A DNA stretch of 34,972 bases from Candidatus Omnitrophota bacterium (GTDB lineage Bacteria > Omnitrophota > Omnitrophia > Omnitrophales > Aquincolibacteriaceae), in the NCBI GenBank assembly GCA_018883425.1, contig VFQY01000013.1:1-34972 (forward strand), in the 5' to 3' direction. Below the pieces are notes generated by a model. It ran no database searches. It had not been told where the DNA came from and saw only the letters and a program-made list of their open reading frames with translations. Positions 8,649 through 17,564 of the stretch are shown piece by piece. Made by a program: the position numbers and the translations under genes. How positions within the stretch are numbered: position 1 is the stretch's first letter; each line of letters begins with the position of its first letter.

Positions 8649-9368
8649 TTAAAAAGAATACCCGAAGCGCACCGCATCCTCGGCGTATCGATCGGCGGCT
8701 AGCGCCCGGATTTTTTCGGAATAATAATCTCGATAGGATCCGCCCCGGTTCGAGGTGTTAACCCGATCCAGCTGATACTCTTTGATCCCTATTTTTCGGC
8801 AAACGTATTCCATGTCGGCCGCCAGATTTTCGAACCTGCCGACATAATCAGGCTGGAGCAAACCGAAGCGCGTCCGAAGCATACCGCACTGCGACTTAAA
8901 ATGAGCTTCAGACTCGGAATCCGGAATGCTGCACACCGCATGAACAAATTCCTCAAAACTCATTCCAGCGCGGAAAACACCGTATTTTTTCCAAAGCCTG
9001 AAAATACCGTTTTCGTACTCGCCCTGGGTGTATTCGGGATCCTTGAGGATTTTATTAGCATAACAAGAGACGAGTCTGTCCCAGGGATTGCGGGCAAAAG
9101 CGAACTTGAAGTAGCTGGAGCATCGTTTCAGCTTCCAGAGCTGGATCGTCGGGTAGCGAAGCTCATGAATCGAGCCTGTGAGATCGAGTCTTAGTTCGCG
9201 GGCGATAACTTTCTTAACGGCAGAACACGCAACCTTGGGAAAAGGAAAATAGACTGCGCGGCATCCGTGCAGAACGATATTACGGTAGAGGTGGTGATCA
9301 AAGACTCCGTCAAGAGTCCCCAGCCAATGTCTCTCATAGAGTTTTCTCATTTGTTCTCTAAACATCAT
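8649..9368 (-). CDS. Carbohydrate sulfotransferase (Sulfotransfer_2-like)
   Basis: 5'-PSB-like VYFPFPKVACSAVKKVI; 3'-PB-like FKFAFARNPWDRLVSCYANK; SEAHFKSQ, DYVGRFENLAADMEYV and YRDYYSEKIRALAADRYAEDAVRFGYSF are characteristic of this family. Confidence 0.85.
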   Translation of the reverse strand: MMFREQMRKLYERHWLGTLDGVFDHHLYRNIVLHGCRAVYFPFPKVACSAVKKVIARELRLDLTGSIHELRYPTIQLWKLKRCSSYFKFAFARNPWDRLVSCYANKILKDPEYTQGEYENGIFRLWKKYGVFRAGMSFEEFVHAVCSIPDSESEAHFKSQCGMLRTRFGLLQPDYVGRFENLAADMEYVCRKIGIKEYQLDRVNTSNRGGSYRDYYSEKIRALAADRYAEDAVRFGYSF

Positions 9369-9703
9369 GCTTTATACCGTCCGCGCCATTCTGGATTCTC
9401 CAGGAACATTTCCTTTTATTGAAGTCTGATATTTCGCAAGTCCCGACATCGATTTCTGCGCGTCTCCCAAAACGGCTCTCTTAAGATCCGCGCACGCACT
9501 CTCTTCGTTCCGCGATCACATCAGAATCGATATTTCTGAAAGCGGGAATTTCTCGCGAGCACTGCAGCTCTGCTCAGGGCAGATCCTTCGTGTGACGATC
9601 AGGTTGCATCGACGCGGCTGGAGGGACGGAACCTTCAAGGCACCCCGCGGCTTCCCTTTCTCTTGGGCCGAACTCAAGGGCACCTAAAGGGCATGAACGC
9701 CGC

Positions 9704-10450
9704 TCACACTCCTTCAGCACCTGCGGCGGTCTCAGGCGATTTTCCGGGAAATACCTCCCGCTCATTGTCTGTCCCGCTGCGTGAAATTAAAAATCGTTCA
9801 TGCGCCAAAAGCCCCGACAAAAGAAGCATCAAGCCCGACATTTTCAAGCACCCGTTCAGCACAAACTTAATTTCTGCAAAGACCCTTTGGCGATTCCCGT
9901 CATAAGCGCCCGCAAGCATCACGGCCGTTCCAACGGCGCCGATGAGATAGATGAGCGTCCCCCAAAAAATAGGCTGACGGCATGCATAGGAACCTCTCAG
10001 GGATTCGAGCAGTATCCAACCGCCGGACAAAGCGGCAACAGCAATCATGAACAGGATCCCGGCCCAAACCTTCCCGAAAGATCCAGGTGAATCGACCCCA
10101 TAGGCCACGGTGCTCGGGGCAAAAGACATCACTTGGGAAAGGGCGAGAAAAGCGAAAAAAACCGTCATCGCGCGCCAAACGAATCTGTCACGCCTGCCTT
10201 CACTGAGCGATGAAATTCTGAGACTCGCAAAGATGCAGGCCATAAACACTGCCGCGCCGAATCCTTGAGATAAGTCCTGCTGATGCCGTACGAGCGCGAG
10301 GGAATTCTGAAGGTCAGCCTTTCCGAGCATGAAAGCACCTGCCTGAAAAACCGTGATCATCCCTGCGATCGCCATGAAGAAAGCCATGCGGTCTATTCCC
10401 GCGGGGCAAGCCTTCGGGCCTCGGGGGACGGCATCCGGATCTGTCTCCAT
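9704..10450 (-). CDS. Polytopic integral membrane protein of unknown function
   Basis: 248 aa with about six hydrophobic segments (MAFFMAIAGMITVFQAGAF..., WRAMTVFFAFLALSQVM..., WAGILFMIAVAALSGGWILL...). Starts 15 nt after the dehydrogenase stop. No family recognised. Confidence 0.6.
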   Translation of the reverse strand: METDPDAVPRGPKACPAGIDRMAFFMAIAGMITVFQAGAFMLGKADLQNSLALVRHQQDLSQGFGAAVFMACIFASLRISSLSEGRRDRFVWRAMTVFFAFLALSQVMSFAPSTVAYGVDSPGSFGKVWAGILFMIAVAALSGGWILLESLRGSYACRQPIFWGTLIYLIGAVGTAVMLAGAYDGNRQRVFAEIKFVLNGCLKMSGLMLLLSGLLAHERFLISRSGTDNEREVFPGKSPETAAGAEGV

Positions 10451-10465
10451 GAGGTGCTCCGCGCC

Positions 10466-11785
10466 CTAAAGCTGAATAATCTTTTCCGAATGAATACCCC
10501 GGAAAGCATTGCGGGTATCCAGGATCACCGGAAACTGGCGGCATAAGGCTTGACGGTCAAATTTATCGTGATCCGTCAGGAGAATGGCAATGTCTGCGCC
10601 GATCGAACTGTCGGCGGGATCCACGGATTCATAGGTCCGCTGATGAGCTCTAAAAACAGGGGCATACGGGTCCGAATACGTCACGACAGCCCCGAGCTTC
10701 TCCAGCAGCTCGACCACTTCAGCCGCCGGCGACTCGCGGCAGTCTGATACATTTTTTTTGTAGGTCACACCCAAAAGGTGAACCCGCGCCCCTTTAACGG
10801 CTTTGGCGTGTTCATTCAGGATTTCCTGCGCTTTCCGGACGACGAATTCGGGCATTTGGGAATTGATTTCGCTCGCAAGCTCGATGAAACGCGGAGCAAA
10901 ACCGTGACTGCGTGCGGTCCAAGCAAGATAGTGCGGATCAATCGGAATGCAGTGCCCGCCCAGCCCTGGACCGGGATAGAATGGCATGAACCCAAAAGGC
11001 TTGGTTGCCGCGGCATCGACAATCTCCCACACATTCACCCCTAATTTTGCACTCATCTGACAAAGCTCATTGATGAGGCCGATGTTGACGCTGCGGAATG
11101 TATTTTCGAGCAGCTTCACCATTTCGGCCGCCTTGGGCGAGGAAACTGGGTGGACGTGATCGATGGCCAATTTATAAAAGGCTTGCGCCAACCCCGTGCA
11201 GGCCTGCGTAACACCGCCCACGACCTTGGGAATGTTCTTCGTACCAAACTTGGCATTACCCGGATCGACACGCTCAGGTGAAAAGGCCAGGAAGAAATCC
11301 TCTCCGACTTTGAGCCCCTTAGCCTCCAACATTGGCTGGATCACTTCTTCGGTCGTTCCGGGATAGGTCGTACTTTCAAGAATGATCAGCATCCCGGGGT
11401 GAACATAATCGGCAATGTGCTTTGCCGCTGAGACAATATAAGTCATGTCAGGATCTTTGGATTTACCCAGAGGCGTCGGCACGCAGATGTTCACGGTATC
11501 CAGATCCTTGAGCACGCTGAAATCGGCGGTAGCCTTCAGTTTACCGCTTTCGACGAGATCCGCGACGTCCCGGTCAGGGACATCCAGGATATAGGATTTA
11601 CCCTGATTGAGCGCTTTGACTTTATCACGGTCGACATCGATGCCTACGACCTGAATTCCGACTTTTGCGAACTCAACAGCCAGAGGAAGACCGACATAGC
11701 CTAATCCGATAACGCCAGCCTTGAGAGTTTTACGGTTCATCTTTTGCTCGAGAGAGCTTCGGGAATCTTTCACGATTGCGGTCAT
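10466..11785 (-). CDS. Nucleotide-sugar dehydrogenase, UDP-GlcNAc/GalNAc/ManNAc 6-dehydrogenase type (WbpA/WecC/TviB-like)
   Basis: KAGVIGLGYVGLPLAVEFAKVG (Rossmann); ICVPTPLGKSKDPD; ESTTYPGTTEE; FSPERVDPGN; FYPGPGLGGHCIPIDP catalytic Cys motif. SD GGAGGTGG upstream. Confidence 0.92.
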   Translation of the reverse strand: MTAIVKDSRSSLEQKMNRKTLKAGVIGLGYVGLPLAVEFAKVGIQVVGIDVDRDKVKALNQGKSYILDVPDRDVADLVESGKLKATADFSVLKDLDTVNICVPTPLGKSKDPDMTYIVSAAKHIADYVHPGMLIILESTTYPGTTEEVIQPMLEAKGLKVGEDFFLAFSPERVDPGNAKFGTKNIPKVVGGVTQACTGLAQAFYKLAIDHVHPVSSPKAAEMVKLLENTFRSVNIGLINELCQMSAKLGVNVWEIVDAAATKPFGFMPFYPGPGLGGHCIPIDPHYLAWTARSHGFAPRFIELASEINSQMPEFVVRKAQEILNEHAKAVKGARVHLLGVTYKKNVSDCRESPAAEVVELLEKLGAVVTYSDPYAPVFRAHQRTYESVDPADSSIGADIAILLTDHDKFDRQALCRQFPVILDTRNAFRGIHSEKIIQL

Positions 11786-11904
11786 AAAGCCACCTCCTCT
11801 ATCAAGTATGAATCACTCAAAACAGGTCACCCGCGCCTCGGCCCCGCGATTTGGGGATGACATCATTAAAGCCGTTCACATCAGGGCAATGCACTCTTGA
11901 ACCT

Positions 11905-13743
11905 CTATTCAACGGTGACACTCTTGGCCAGATTTCGCGGCTGATCCACATCCGTACCTCGAAGCACTGCAACGTAATAGGCAAGATACTGAAGAGGGAG
12001 AACCGTCAGAAGCGGCGATAAAGCTTCATCGCACTTCGGTACGTAAAGAACCTCCTCAGCATGTGCCTTGATCGCTTCATCACCGTCCGAGGCAAGGGCA
12101 ATCACTCGGCCCTTTCTGGCCCTTACTTCCTGTATATTCGAAACCATTTTTTCGTAAACAACCGATTCAGTAACGATGCACACCACCGGCATTTTTTCAT
12201 CGATCAGAGCGATGGGCCCGTGCTTCATCTCGCCGGCAGGGTGCCCCGTGGCATGGATATAAGCTATTTCCTTAATCTTGAGTGCACCTTCATAGGCGTT
12301 GGGATAATTAATACCTCGCCCAAGGAACAGAAAATCGCGCGCTTCGTAGAATTTTTGGGCGGTGTGCCGCACGAGTTCCTTGCGGCCGATGACGGTCTGC
12401 ATTTTTTCGGGAAGTCTGCGGAATTCCTCTTTGAGTTCCGAGCATCGCGCCTCGCTCAGACGCCCTCGGACTTTTCCCCAGAAAAGGCTAAGGGCAAACA
12501 GCACACCGATTTGAGCGGTATAAGCTTTCGTCGAGGCTACGCCGATTTCCGGGCCGGCATGTGTAAAGATAACCCCGTCGGATTCCCGGGCGATCGTACT
12601 GCCGAGTACGTTGCAGACGGCGAGCGTTTTGAAACCCTTTTCTTTCCCCTGCCTCAAGCCCATCAGGGTATCGATCGTTTCGCCCGATTGAGTTATCGAA
12701 AGGACCTGCGTGTTCTTTTGCGGCAGGAGACCTCGGTAGCGGAATTCAGAGGAAACATCGACCTCCGTTGGGATCCCGGCTAGATTTTCGAAGAGGAATT
12801 TTGCCGTGAGTGCGGCGTGCCAGGAAGTGCCGCAAGCCTGAATGATCAAGCGCTCGGTCTGGATCAGTTCTTTTTCATCGAAATTCAGAACATCGAAGAT
12901 GCTCTTGTTCGGGCCCTGAGCCAGACGCGAAGCGTAAATGCGCTCGATCACCTGCGGCTGTTCCTCGATCTCCTTGAGCATAAAGTGATCGAAACCCTCT
13001 TTGCTGGCAGCCTTTGCGTCCCAGTCGATGCGGGTCACCACGGGGCTGATCTCTCGGCCCGAGGTCGTCGAAACTCTGACGCCGTCCTGAGTCAGGATCA
13101 CCATCTGATCATCCTCGAGGAAGATCACATCCCGCGTATAATCAATCAGAGCAGGCGCATCGGACGCGATGAAATTCTCCCCCTGCCCCAGCCCAACGAC
13201 CAAGGGACTGCCCTTGCGTGCAGCGATAAATTTACCGGGTTCGAGCGCGCTGATCACGCAAAACGCGTAGGTGCCGCGGATTTCACGGATCGCCTGCTTG
13301 ACTGATTCCTCCAGAGTTTGCCCCATCTTGATGTGATACTTCTCGATGAGTTTGACGAGAACTTCGGTGTCGGTGTCGGACTGAAAAACATAACCGGCTT
13401 CCATGAGCCGAACCTTTAGCTCGGCGTGATTCTCGATAATGCCGTTGTGAACAAGGGCTACTTTCTTTTCAGGGTCCGCGTGAGGATGCGCATTCTTTTG
13501 GTTCGGCTCACCGTGAGTCGCCCAACGCGTGTGTCCGATGCCTAGCTGCCCCGATACAGGGTGCTCCTGAACGAGTTTACGCAGGTTCGAAAGCTTGCCG
13601 CTCTCCTTCAGGATCGTGATGGTTCCGGATCCCAGCGTCGCAATCCCGGCAGAGTCGTATCCCCGGTACTCAAGACGCGAAAGAGCATTAAGAAGAACTG
13701 TATCGACCTTTTCGCGTCCGACGTATCCTACAATGCCGCACAT
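11905..13743 (-). CDS. glmS: Glutamine--fructose-6-phosphate aminotransferase (isomerizing)
   Basis: MCGIVGYVGREKVDTVLLNALSRLEYRGYDSAG (N-terminal nucleophile Gln amidotransferase) plus two SIS domains and C-terminal DVDQPRNLAKSVTVE. Confidence 0.98.
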   Translation of the reverse strand: MCGIVGYVGREKVDTVLLNALSRLEYRGYDSAGIATLGSGTITILKESGKLSNLRKLVQEHPVSGQLGIGHTRWATHGEPNQKNAHPHADPEKKVALVHNGIIENHAELKVRLMEAGYVFQSDTDTEVLVKLIEKYHIKMGQTLEESVKQAIREIRGTYAFCVISALEPGKFIAARKGSPLVVGLGQGENFIASDAPALIDYTRDVIFLEDDQMVILTQDGVRVSTTSGREISPVVTRIDWDAKAASKEGFDHFMLKEIEEQPQVIERIYASRLAQGPNKSIFDVLNFDEKELIQTERLIIQACGTSWHAALTAKFLFENLAGIPTEVDVSSEFRYRGLLPQKNTQVLSITQSGETIDTLMGLRQGKEKGFKTLAVCNVLGSTIARESDGVIFTHAGPEIGVASTKAYTAQIGVLFALSLFWGKVRGRLSEARCSELKEEFRRLPEKMQTVIGRKELVRHTAQKFYEARDFLFLGRGINYPNAYEGALKIKEIAYIHATGHPAGEMKHGPIALIDEKMPVVCIVTESVVYEKMVSNIQEVRARKGRVIALASDGDEAIKAHAEEVLYVPKCDEALSPLLTVLPLQYLAYYVAVLRGTDVDQPRNLAKSVTVE

Positions 13744-13765
13744 GTGAACCCCTCGATTTGGCCGA

Positions 13766-13815
13766 CCCGCTCAGCCGTAAGAGCGAGCGGGCAGTCATCC
13801 GAGCTGCCGAGCAGC
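13766..13815 (-). other. Two consecutive GC-rich stem-loops in the epimerase/glmS intergenic region
   Basis: CCCGCTC (13766-13772)/GAGCGGG (13785-13791) and GCTGC (13803-13807)-CGA-GCAGC (13811-13815); no poly-T follows on the minus strand. Confidence 0.5.
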
Positions 13816-13820
13816 CCGTT

Positions 13821-14774
13821 CTATTTTTTCCGTTTTGTTTTTAGGGCGTCGTATTTTAAAAACCAAGCCGCTGTTTTCTCGAGTCCTTCGACGAAACGCG
13901 TCTGCACTTTGAAGCCCAGTATTTTTTTAGCTTTTGAGATATCCGCGAGCGTCCGCCTGATGTCGCCTGCCCGCTTGGGCTTGAATATCGGCTTGACCTT
14001 TTCCTTGCCGAGAATCCGCTGGAGCTCACGGTACATGTCGAGAACTGAGAATTCTTCATGACAGGCAATATTGATCACTTCACCGTCTGCTTTCGGCGAT
14101 TTCATCGCCAGCAGATTTCCTGAGACCACATTGTCGACATAAGAAAAGTCCCGGGATTGGCGTCCATCCCAATGGATCTCGGGTGATTCGTCTTTAAGCA
14201 GCGCTTCCATAAAAATCGGAATCACCGCTGAATACTTCGATTCCGGATTCTGCCTCGGTCCAAAAACATTGAAATATCTGAGCGATACGGTCTGGAGTCC
14301 ATAAAGGTTGGAAAATATTTTGCAGTAGTACTCGCCCATAATCTTAGTTGCCGCATAAGGTGAGCACGGTCCGGGCAAGTGCGTTTCCCGAAGAACAGGC
14401 TCGCGCGATTCGCCGTAAACGGAAGAGGAGGAGGAGAAAACGAACCGTCTAACACCCAGGTCTCTGGCAGCAATCAGGAGATTGAGCGTGCCTCCGACGT
14501 TGATGTCGTTGGTCTCGACAGGATTATCAACGGAACGCAGGACGGCACGGGCTGCGGCGAAATGAAAGACACCGTCAATTCCCTTCATGGCAGAGCGGAC
14601 CTTGGAGACATCGCGAATATCCCCCAAGATAAAGTCTACGCCGCGCGGAATGTTATGGGCATACCCCGTGGAAAGGTTATCCAGAATTCGAACTTCGTGA
14701 GTTTTTTTAAGAAGCGCTTCGACGAGATTAGAGCCGATAAAACCCGCTCCGCCGGTCACCAGATATTTGGGCAT
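13821..14774 (-). CDS. NAD-dependent sugar epimerase (GalE/WbpP-like)
   Basis: YLVTGGAGFIGSNLVEALL; FHFAAARAVLRSVDNPVETNDINV; SSSSSVYGE...SPYAATKIMGE (S-YxxxK); RYFNVFGPRQNP. Confidence 0.93.
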   Translation of the reverse strand: MPKYLVTGGAGFIGSNLVEALLKKTHEVRILDNLSTGYAHNIPRGVDFILGDIRDVSKVRSAMKGIDGVFHFAAARAVLRSVDNPVETNDINVGGTLNLLIAARDLGVRRFVFSSSSSVYGESREPVLRETHLPGPCSPYAATKIMGEYYCKIFSNLYGLQTVSLRYFNVFGPRQNPESKYSAVIPIFMEALLKDESPEIHWDGRQSRDFSYVDNVVSGNLLAMKSPKADGEVINIACHEEFSVLDMYRELQRILGKEKVKPIFKPKRAGDIRRTLADISKAKKILGFKVQTRFVEGLEKTAAWFLKYDALKTKRKK

Positions 14775-14834
14775 TCGTTCATCCTTTTCTTACGCCGTTC
14801 AGAATCTTTTTTAAAATCCTCAGCCGGTCTGAAT

Positions 14835-14856
14835 CAGGCACCCCCTAGCGTGCCTG
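14835..14856. repeat. Inverted repeat upstream of the epimerase gene
   Basis: CAGGCAC (14835-14841)-8 nt-GTGCCTG (14850-14856). Confidence 0.5.
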
Positions 14857-15165
14857 CTCGCCCCCCCAGGGTAGACCCCAGATAGGATCACAAGTCCGTC
14901 ATCCACGGAAAAGTTCAGGGATCTATTCGGTGAGACGTCATGCCGAGATTGACTTGATTTGCGGTCACCTGACTGGAGCGCTAATTTCAGATTTGAGAGA
15001 TCCGACGACAATGGTCTAGCTTATCAAAAAATCGATCAAAAAGAAACATCCAACCCGATTCTGATGCCTGGGGATTGCGGACCTCACCCCGCCGACCTGA
15101 ACGAGGGGCTAAAAGGGGCTTCTAACACCTGCAAAAGAGCATTTAAACGTCTTTCTAGAAACAAC

Positions 15166-15675
15166 TTATACTTTCTTTGATCGCTGCACCCTGGGGTACA
15201 TATCCGTCTTGAGACAAACCACCCGGTCGAGAAAAAGAACTCCGTTCAGATGATCGAGTTCGTGCTGAATGCAGACAGCCTCGATTCCTTCGAACCTGTC
15301 CCGGTGAATTTTACCAAATTCGTCTTGCCATTTTAATGCTACCCACTCCGACCTTTTCAGATCCGCCGTGTACTCCGGTAAACTCATGCAGCCCTCACGG
15401 CTGACTTTGGTTCCGCCCTGATCCTGTATTTCAGGGTTCACGAGAACAAGCCGCACAGCACCCTGGACCCGCGCTGAAACGTCAACGAGGGCAAGCCTCT
15501 TGGCGATTCCAATCTGCGGGGCGGCGATGCCGATCCCATGCTTCTGCCTTCTCATCACAGAATCGAGGCGATTGACCAGGTCGATCAAGTGCTGATCAAA
15601 ATGGAGTATATCCGAGCAGGCCCCGCGGAGAACCGGGTCGGGAAAAAGAACAATTCGGGTCTGGCGGTTCATCAA
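15166..15675 (-). CDS. def: Peptide deformylase
   Basis: GIGIAAPQIG, EGCMSLP and QHELDHLNGVLFLDR metal-binding motifs. Confidence 0.96.
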   Translation of the reverse strand: MMNRQTRIVLFPDPVLRGACSDILHFDQHLIDLVNRLDSVMRRQKHGIGIAAPQIGIAKRLALVDVSARVQGAVRLVLVNPEIQDQGGTKVSREGCMSLPEYTADLKRSEWVALKWQDEFGKIHRDRFEGIEAVCIQHELDHLNGVLFLDRVVCLKTDMYPRVQRSKKV

Positions 15676-16223
15676 AGCTCCAGCTGCTCCACAGGACGAA
15701 TTTTGATATCGACATGCATGCGCCGCCCGAGGAGAGTCAGCTCCTTTTGTAGTTTTTCAGCAGGTGCTCGTCCCTGCGGAACGTCGACCTCAAGAGCTGC
15801 GACGTAGATCGCGCGGCCGCGGCCGGGAAGAATCTTGCAATTCAGATCCGTAATATTCATTTTTCTCTTCGAAAAAAATTCACTCAGACCATAAACAATT
15901 CCCGTGCGGTCAGCGCCGGCAGCTGTCAGCATGAGGGTCTGCGTTCGGCGCTCATGCTTCGGACGAGCGGACTTGACATCCCTCTTGAGATTACGCCATG
16001 AGACAGAAAGCCCGGAAGATTCCAGCAAAGCACAAGAGTTCTTGACGGCAGCTTCGGCTTCTTTTCCGCGCGTGTCGACTATGAGGACCATAGCCAGCTG
16101 ACCTCCCAGAATCGTCATGCTGACATCCTGCAGGTTGGCCCCCGCTTTATAGAGAATTCCTGTAATTTCAGCGATGATGCCTGGGCGATCCAGCCCCGTC
16201 ACCGTCACGACTGATTGCGCCAT
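15672..16223 (-). CDS. Tandem ACT-domain protein (GcvR-like)
   Basis: Two ACT repeats: VVTVTGLDRPGIIAEITGILYKAGANLQDVSMTILGGQLAMVLIV and LMLTAAGADRTGIVYGLSEFFSKRKMNITDLNCKI. 4-nt overlap with def. Confidence 0.82.
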   Translation of the reverse strand: MAQSVVTVTGLDRPGIIAEITGILYKAGANLQDVSMTILGGQLAMVLIVDTRGKEAEAAVKNSCALLESSGLSVSWRNLKRDVKSARPKHERRTQTLMLTAAGADRTGIVYGLSEFFSKRKMNITDLNCKILPGRGRAIYVAALEVDVPQGRAPAEKLQKELTLLGRRMHVDIKIRPVEQLEL

Positions 16224-16232
16224 AAAGGCCTC

Positions 16233-17546
16233 CTAATTTTTTGGCGGGCTGCCTGCTGATCCCGTTTCCTCGAGTCGGAAAACAGGTTGAGACGACAGCC
16301 CCCGATAGACAAACGGGAACACAAGACGCTTGTGCGGATTCGCGTAATTCGCAAGTCCGGGGTTCAGCCCTATCAGAACTCCGCTGAGGGACTCCAGCAC
16401 AACGAACCGACCCCTAATATCGACCTCCTCGCGCTTAAAATTGAATGTTCCCGCGCCCTCGATGATGTAGTCTGATCCCTTCGCAATAACCTCTTCAAAG
16501 ATCATTTCACCTGCAGCTGCGTTCACACTGAACTGCAGTAGTTCAAAAGGCAGCCGTTCGGCCGAAAAAAGATGCTGATAAGCCCGAAGCAGCTCGTCAT
16601 TCCTTAAACCTGCCTCGTCGAAATTCTTCTCGGCCCGTTTGAGAATTTCAAGAAGCCAATTGTTTTTATTAAAAAAACCCCTTCGGATGTCAGCGCCGCC
16701 CTCCAAGATAATGTTTTCGGGTCCAGAAACTTCCGGGAAGAGCGGGATCCGCCCTTGACCGTTGAACATCAGCGGGCCTTCGGCGAATGAAGGACCTTCG
16801 GCGCCGAGAAAATTCTGAAAAATTTGGGCGTCCTGACTCAATATTCTTAAATCCCCCTCAAAAACAGGACGCTCTAAGGGATCAATGACTGCCCCGCCGA
16901 AACTGATGCTTCCGTTGATTAAATCGCCCTTGATCTGGGCACGATTCGCGGCCGAGCTGTAAGCTCCGGTCATTTTAAAATCTTCTCCGCCATCGAGGGT
17001 TCCAAAAGCGTCCAATTCGGCAATGCCTTCAGGCCCCGCATCCCTGAGGAGAAAGTGCGTATGCACGAGATTCCTGCCTGCTCGGTCTCCAGGTAAACCG
17101 GATGAAAACGACAGTTTTGCGCCGAAGGCTTCAATCTCAAGAGGCTTCATGCCTTGGGGCAATCGAAAAAGAGTGCGCGGATCCGCCTTGCGAAGCGGCG
17201 CCTCACTGCCGAGACTCAGACTTATTTCCGGATTTTCGAGAGTGATTTTCTTGAAGAGAAATCGCCCGCTCCAATAGAAAGACGGGGAAGCTTGCGCCGT
17301 CATTTGAGGAATCTTGAAACGCGGCTCCTGGGTCTGGGGGTCGAGGACCACGAGATCTGTGATCTGTAACTTTGGAACTGCCTCGAGTTTGAGATGCATT
17401 TTAAAGTACCGAATTTCTCCGGGAAAAAGAGCGGAGAACTGCTGTTCGGCGTGTTCTAGGAAAATCGGCTGGGCGATAATTTCAGCGCATCGGACGCCGA
17501 AAATCAGCGCAAGAATTCCGATCAGGGGGAGTAAGATTTTTTTCAC
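16233..17546 (-). CDS. AsmA-like envelope protein
   Basis: N-terminal signal anchor MKKILLPLIGILALIFGVR and beta-rich body. C-terminal ...FSVNAAAGEMIFEEVIAKGSDYIIEGAGTFNFKREEVDIRGRFVV resembles AsmA/YhdP-type C termini. Confidence 0.5.
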   Translation of the reverse strand: MKKILLPLIGILALIFGVRCAEIIAQPIFLEHAEQQFSALFPGEIRYFKMHLKLEAVPKLQITDLVVLDPQTQEPRFKIPQMTAQASPSFYWSGRFLFKKITLENPEISLSLGSEAPLRKADPRTLFRLPQGMKPLEIEAFGAKLSFSSGLPGDRAGRNLVHTHFLLRDAGPEGIAELDAFGTLDGGEDFKMTGAYSSAANRAQIKGDLINGSISFGGAVIDPLERPVFEGDLRILSQDAQIFQNFLGAEGPSFAEGPLMFNGQGRIPLFPEVSGPENIILEGGADIRRGFFNKNNWLLEILKRAEKNFDEAGLRNDELLRAYQHLFSAERLPFELLQFSVNAAAGEMIFEEVIAKGSDYIIEGAGTFNFKREEVDIRGRFVVLESLSGVLIGLNPGLANYANPHKRLVFPFVYRGLSSQPVFRLEETGSAGSPPKN

Positions 17547-17564
17547 GAGGTCATCACCGCGTCG

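Noticed and set aside
13744-13820. glmS ribozyme
   Set aside because: The leader is only 77 nt and the conserved catalytic core was not recognised.
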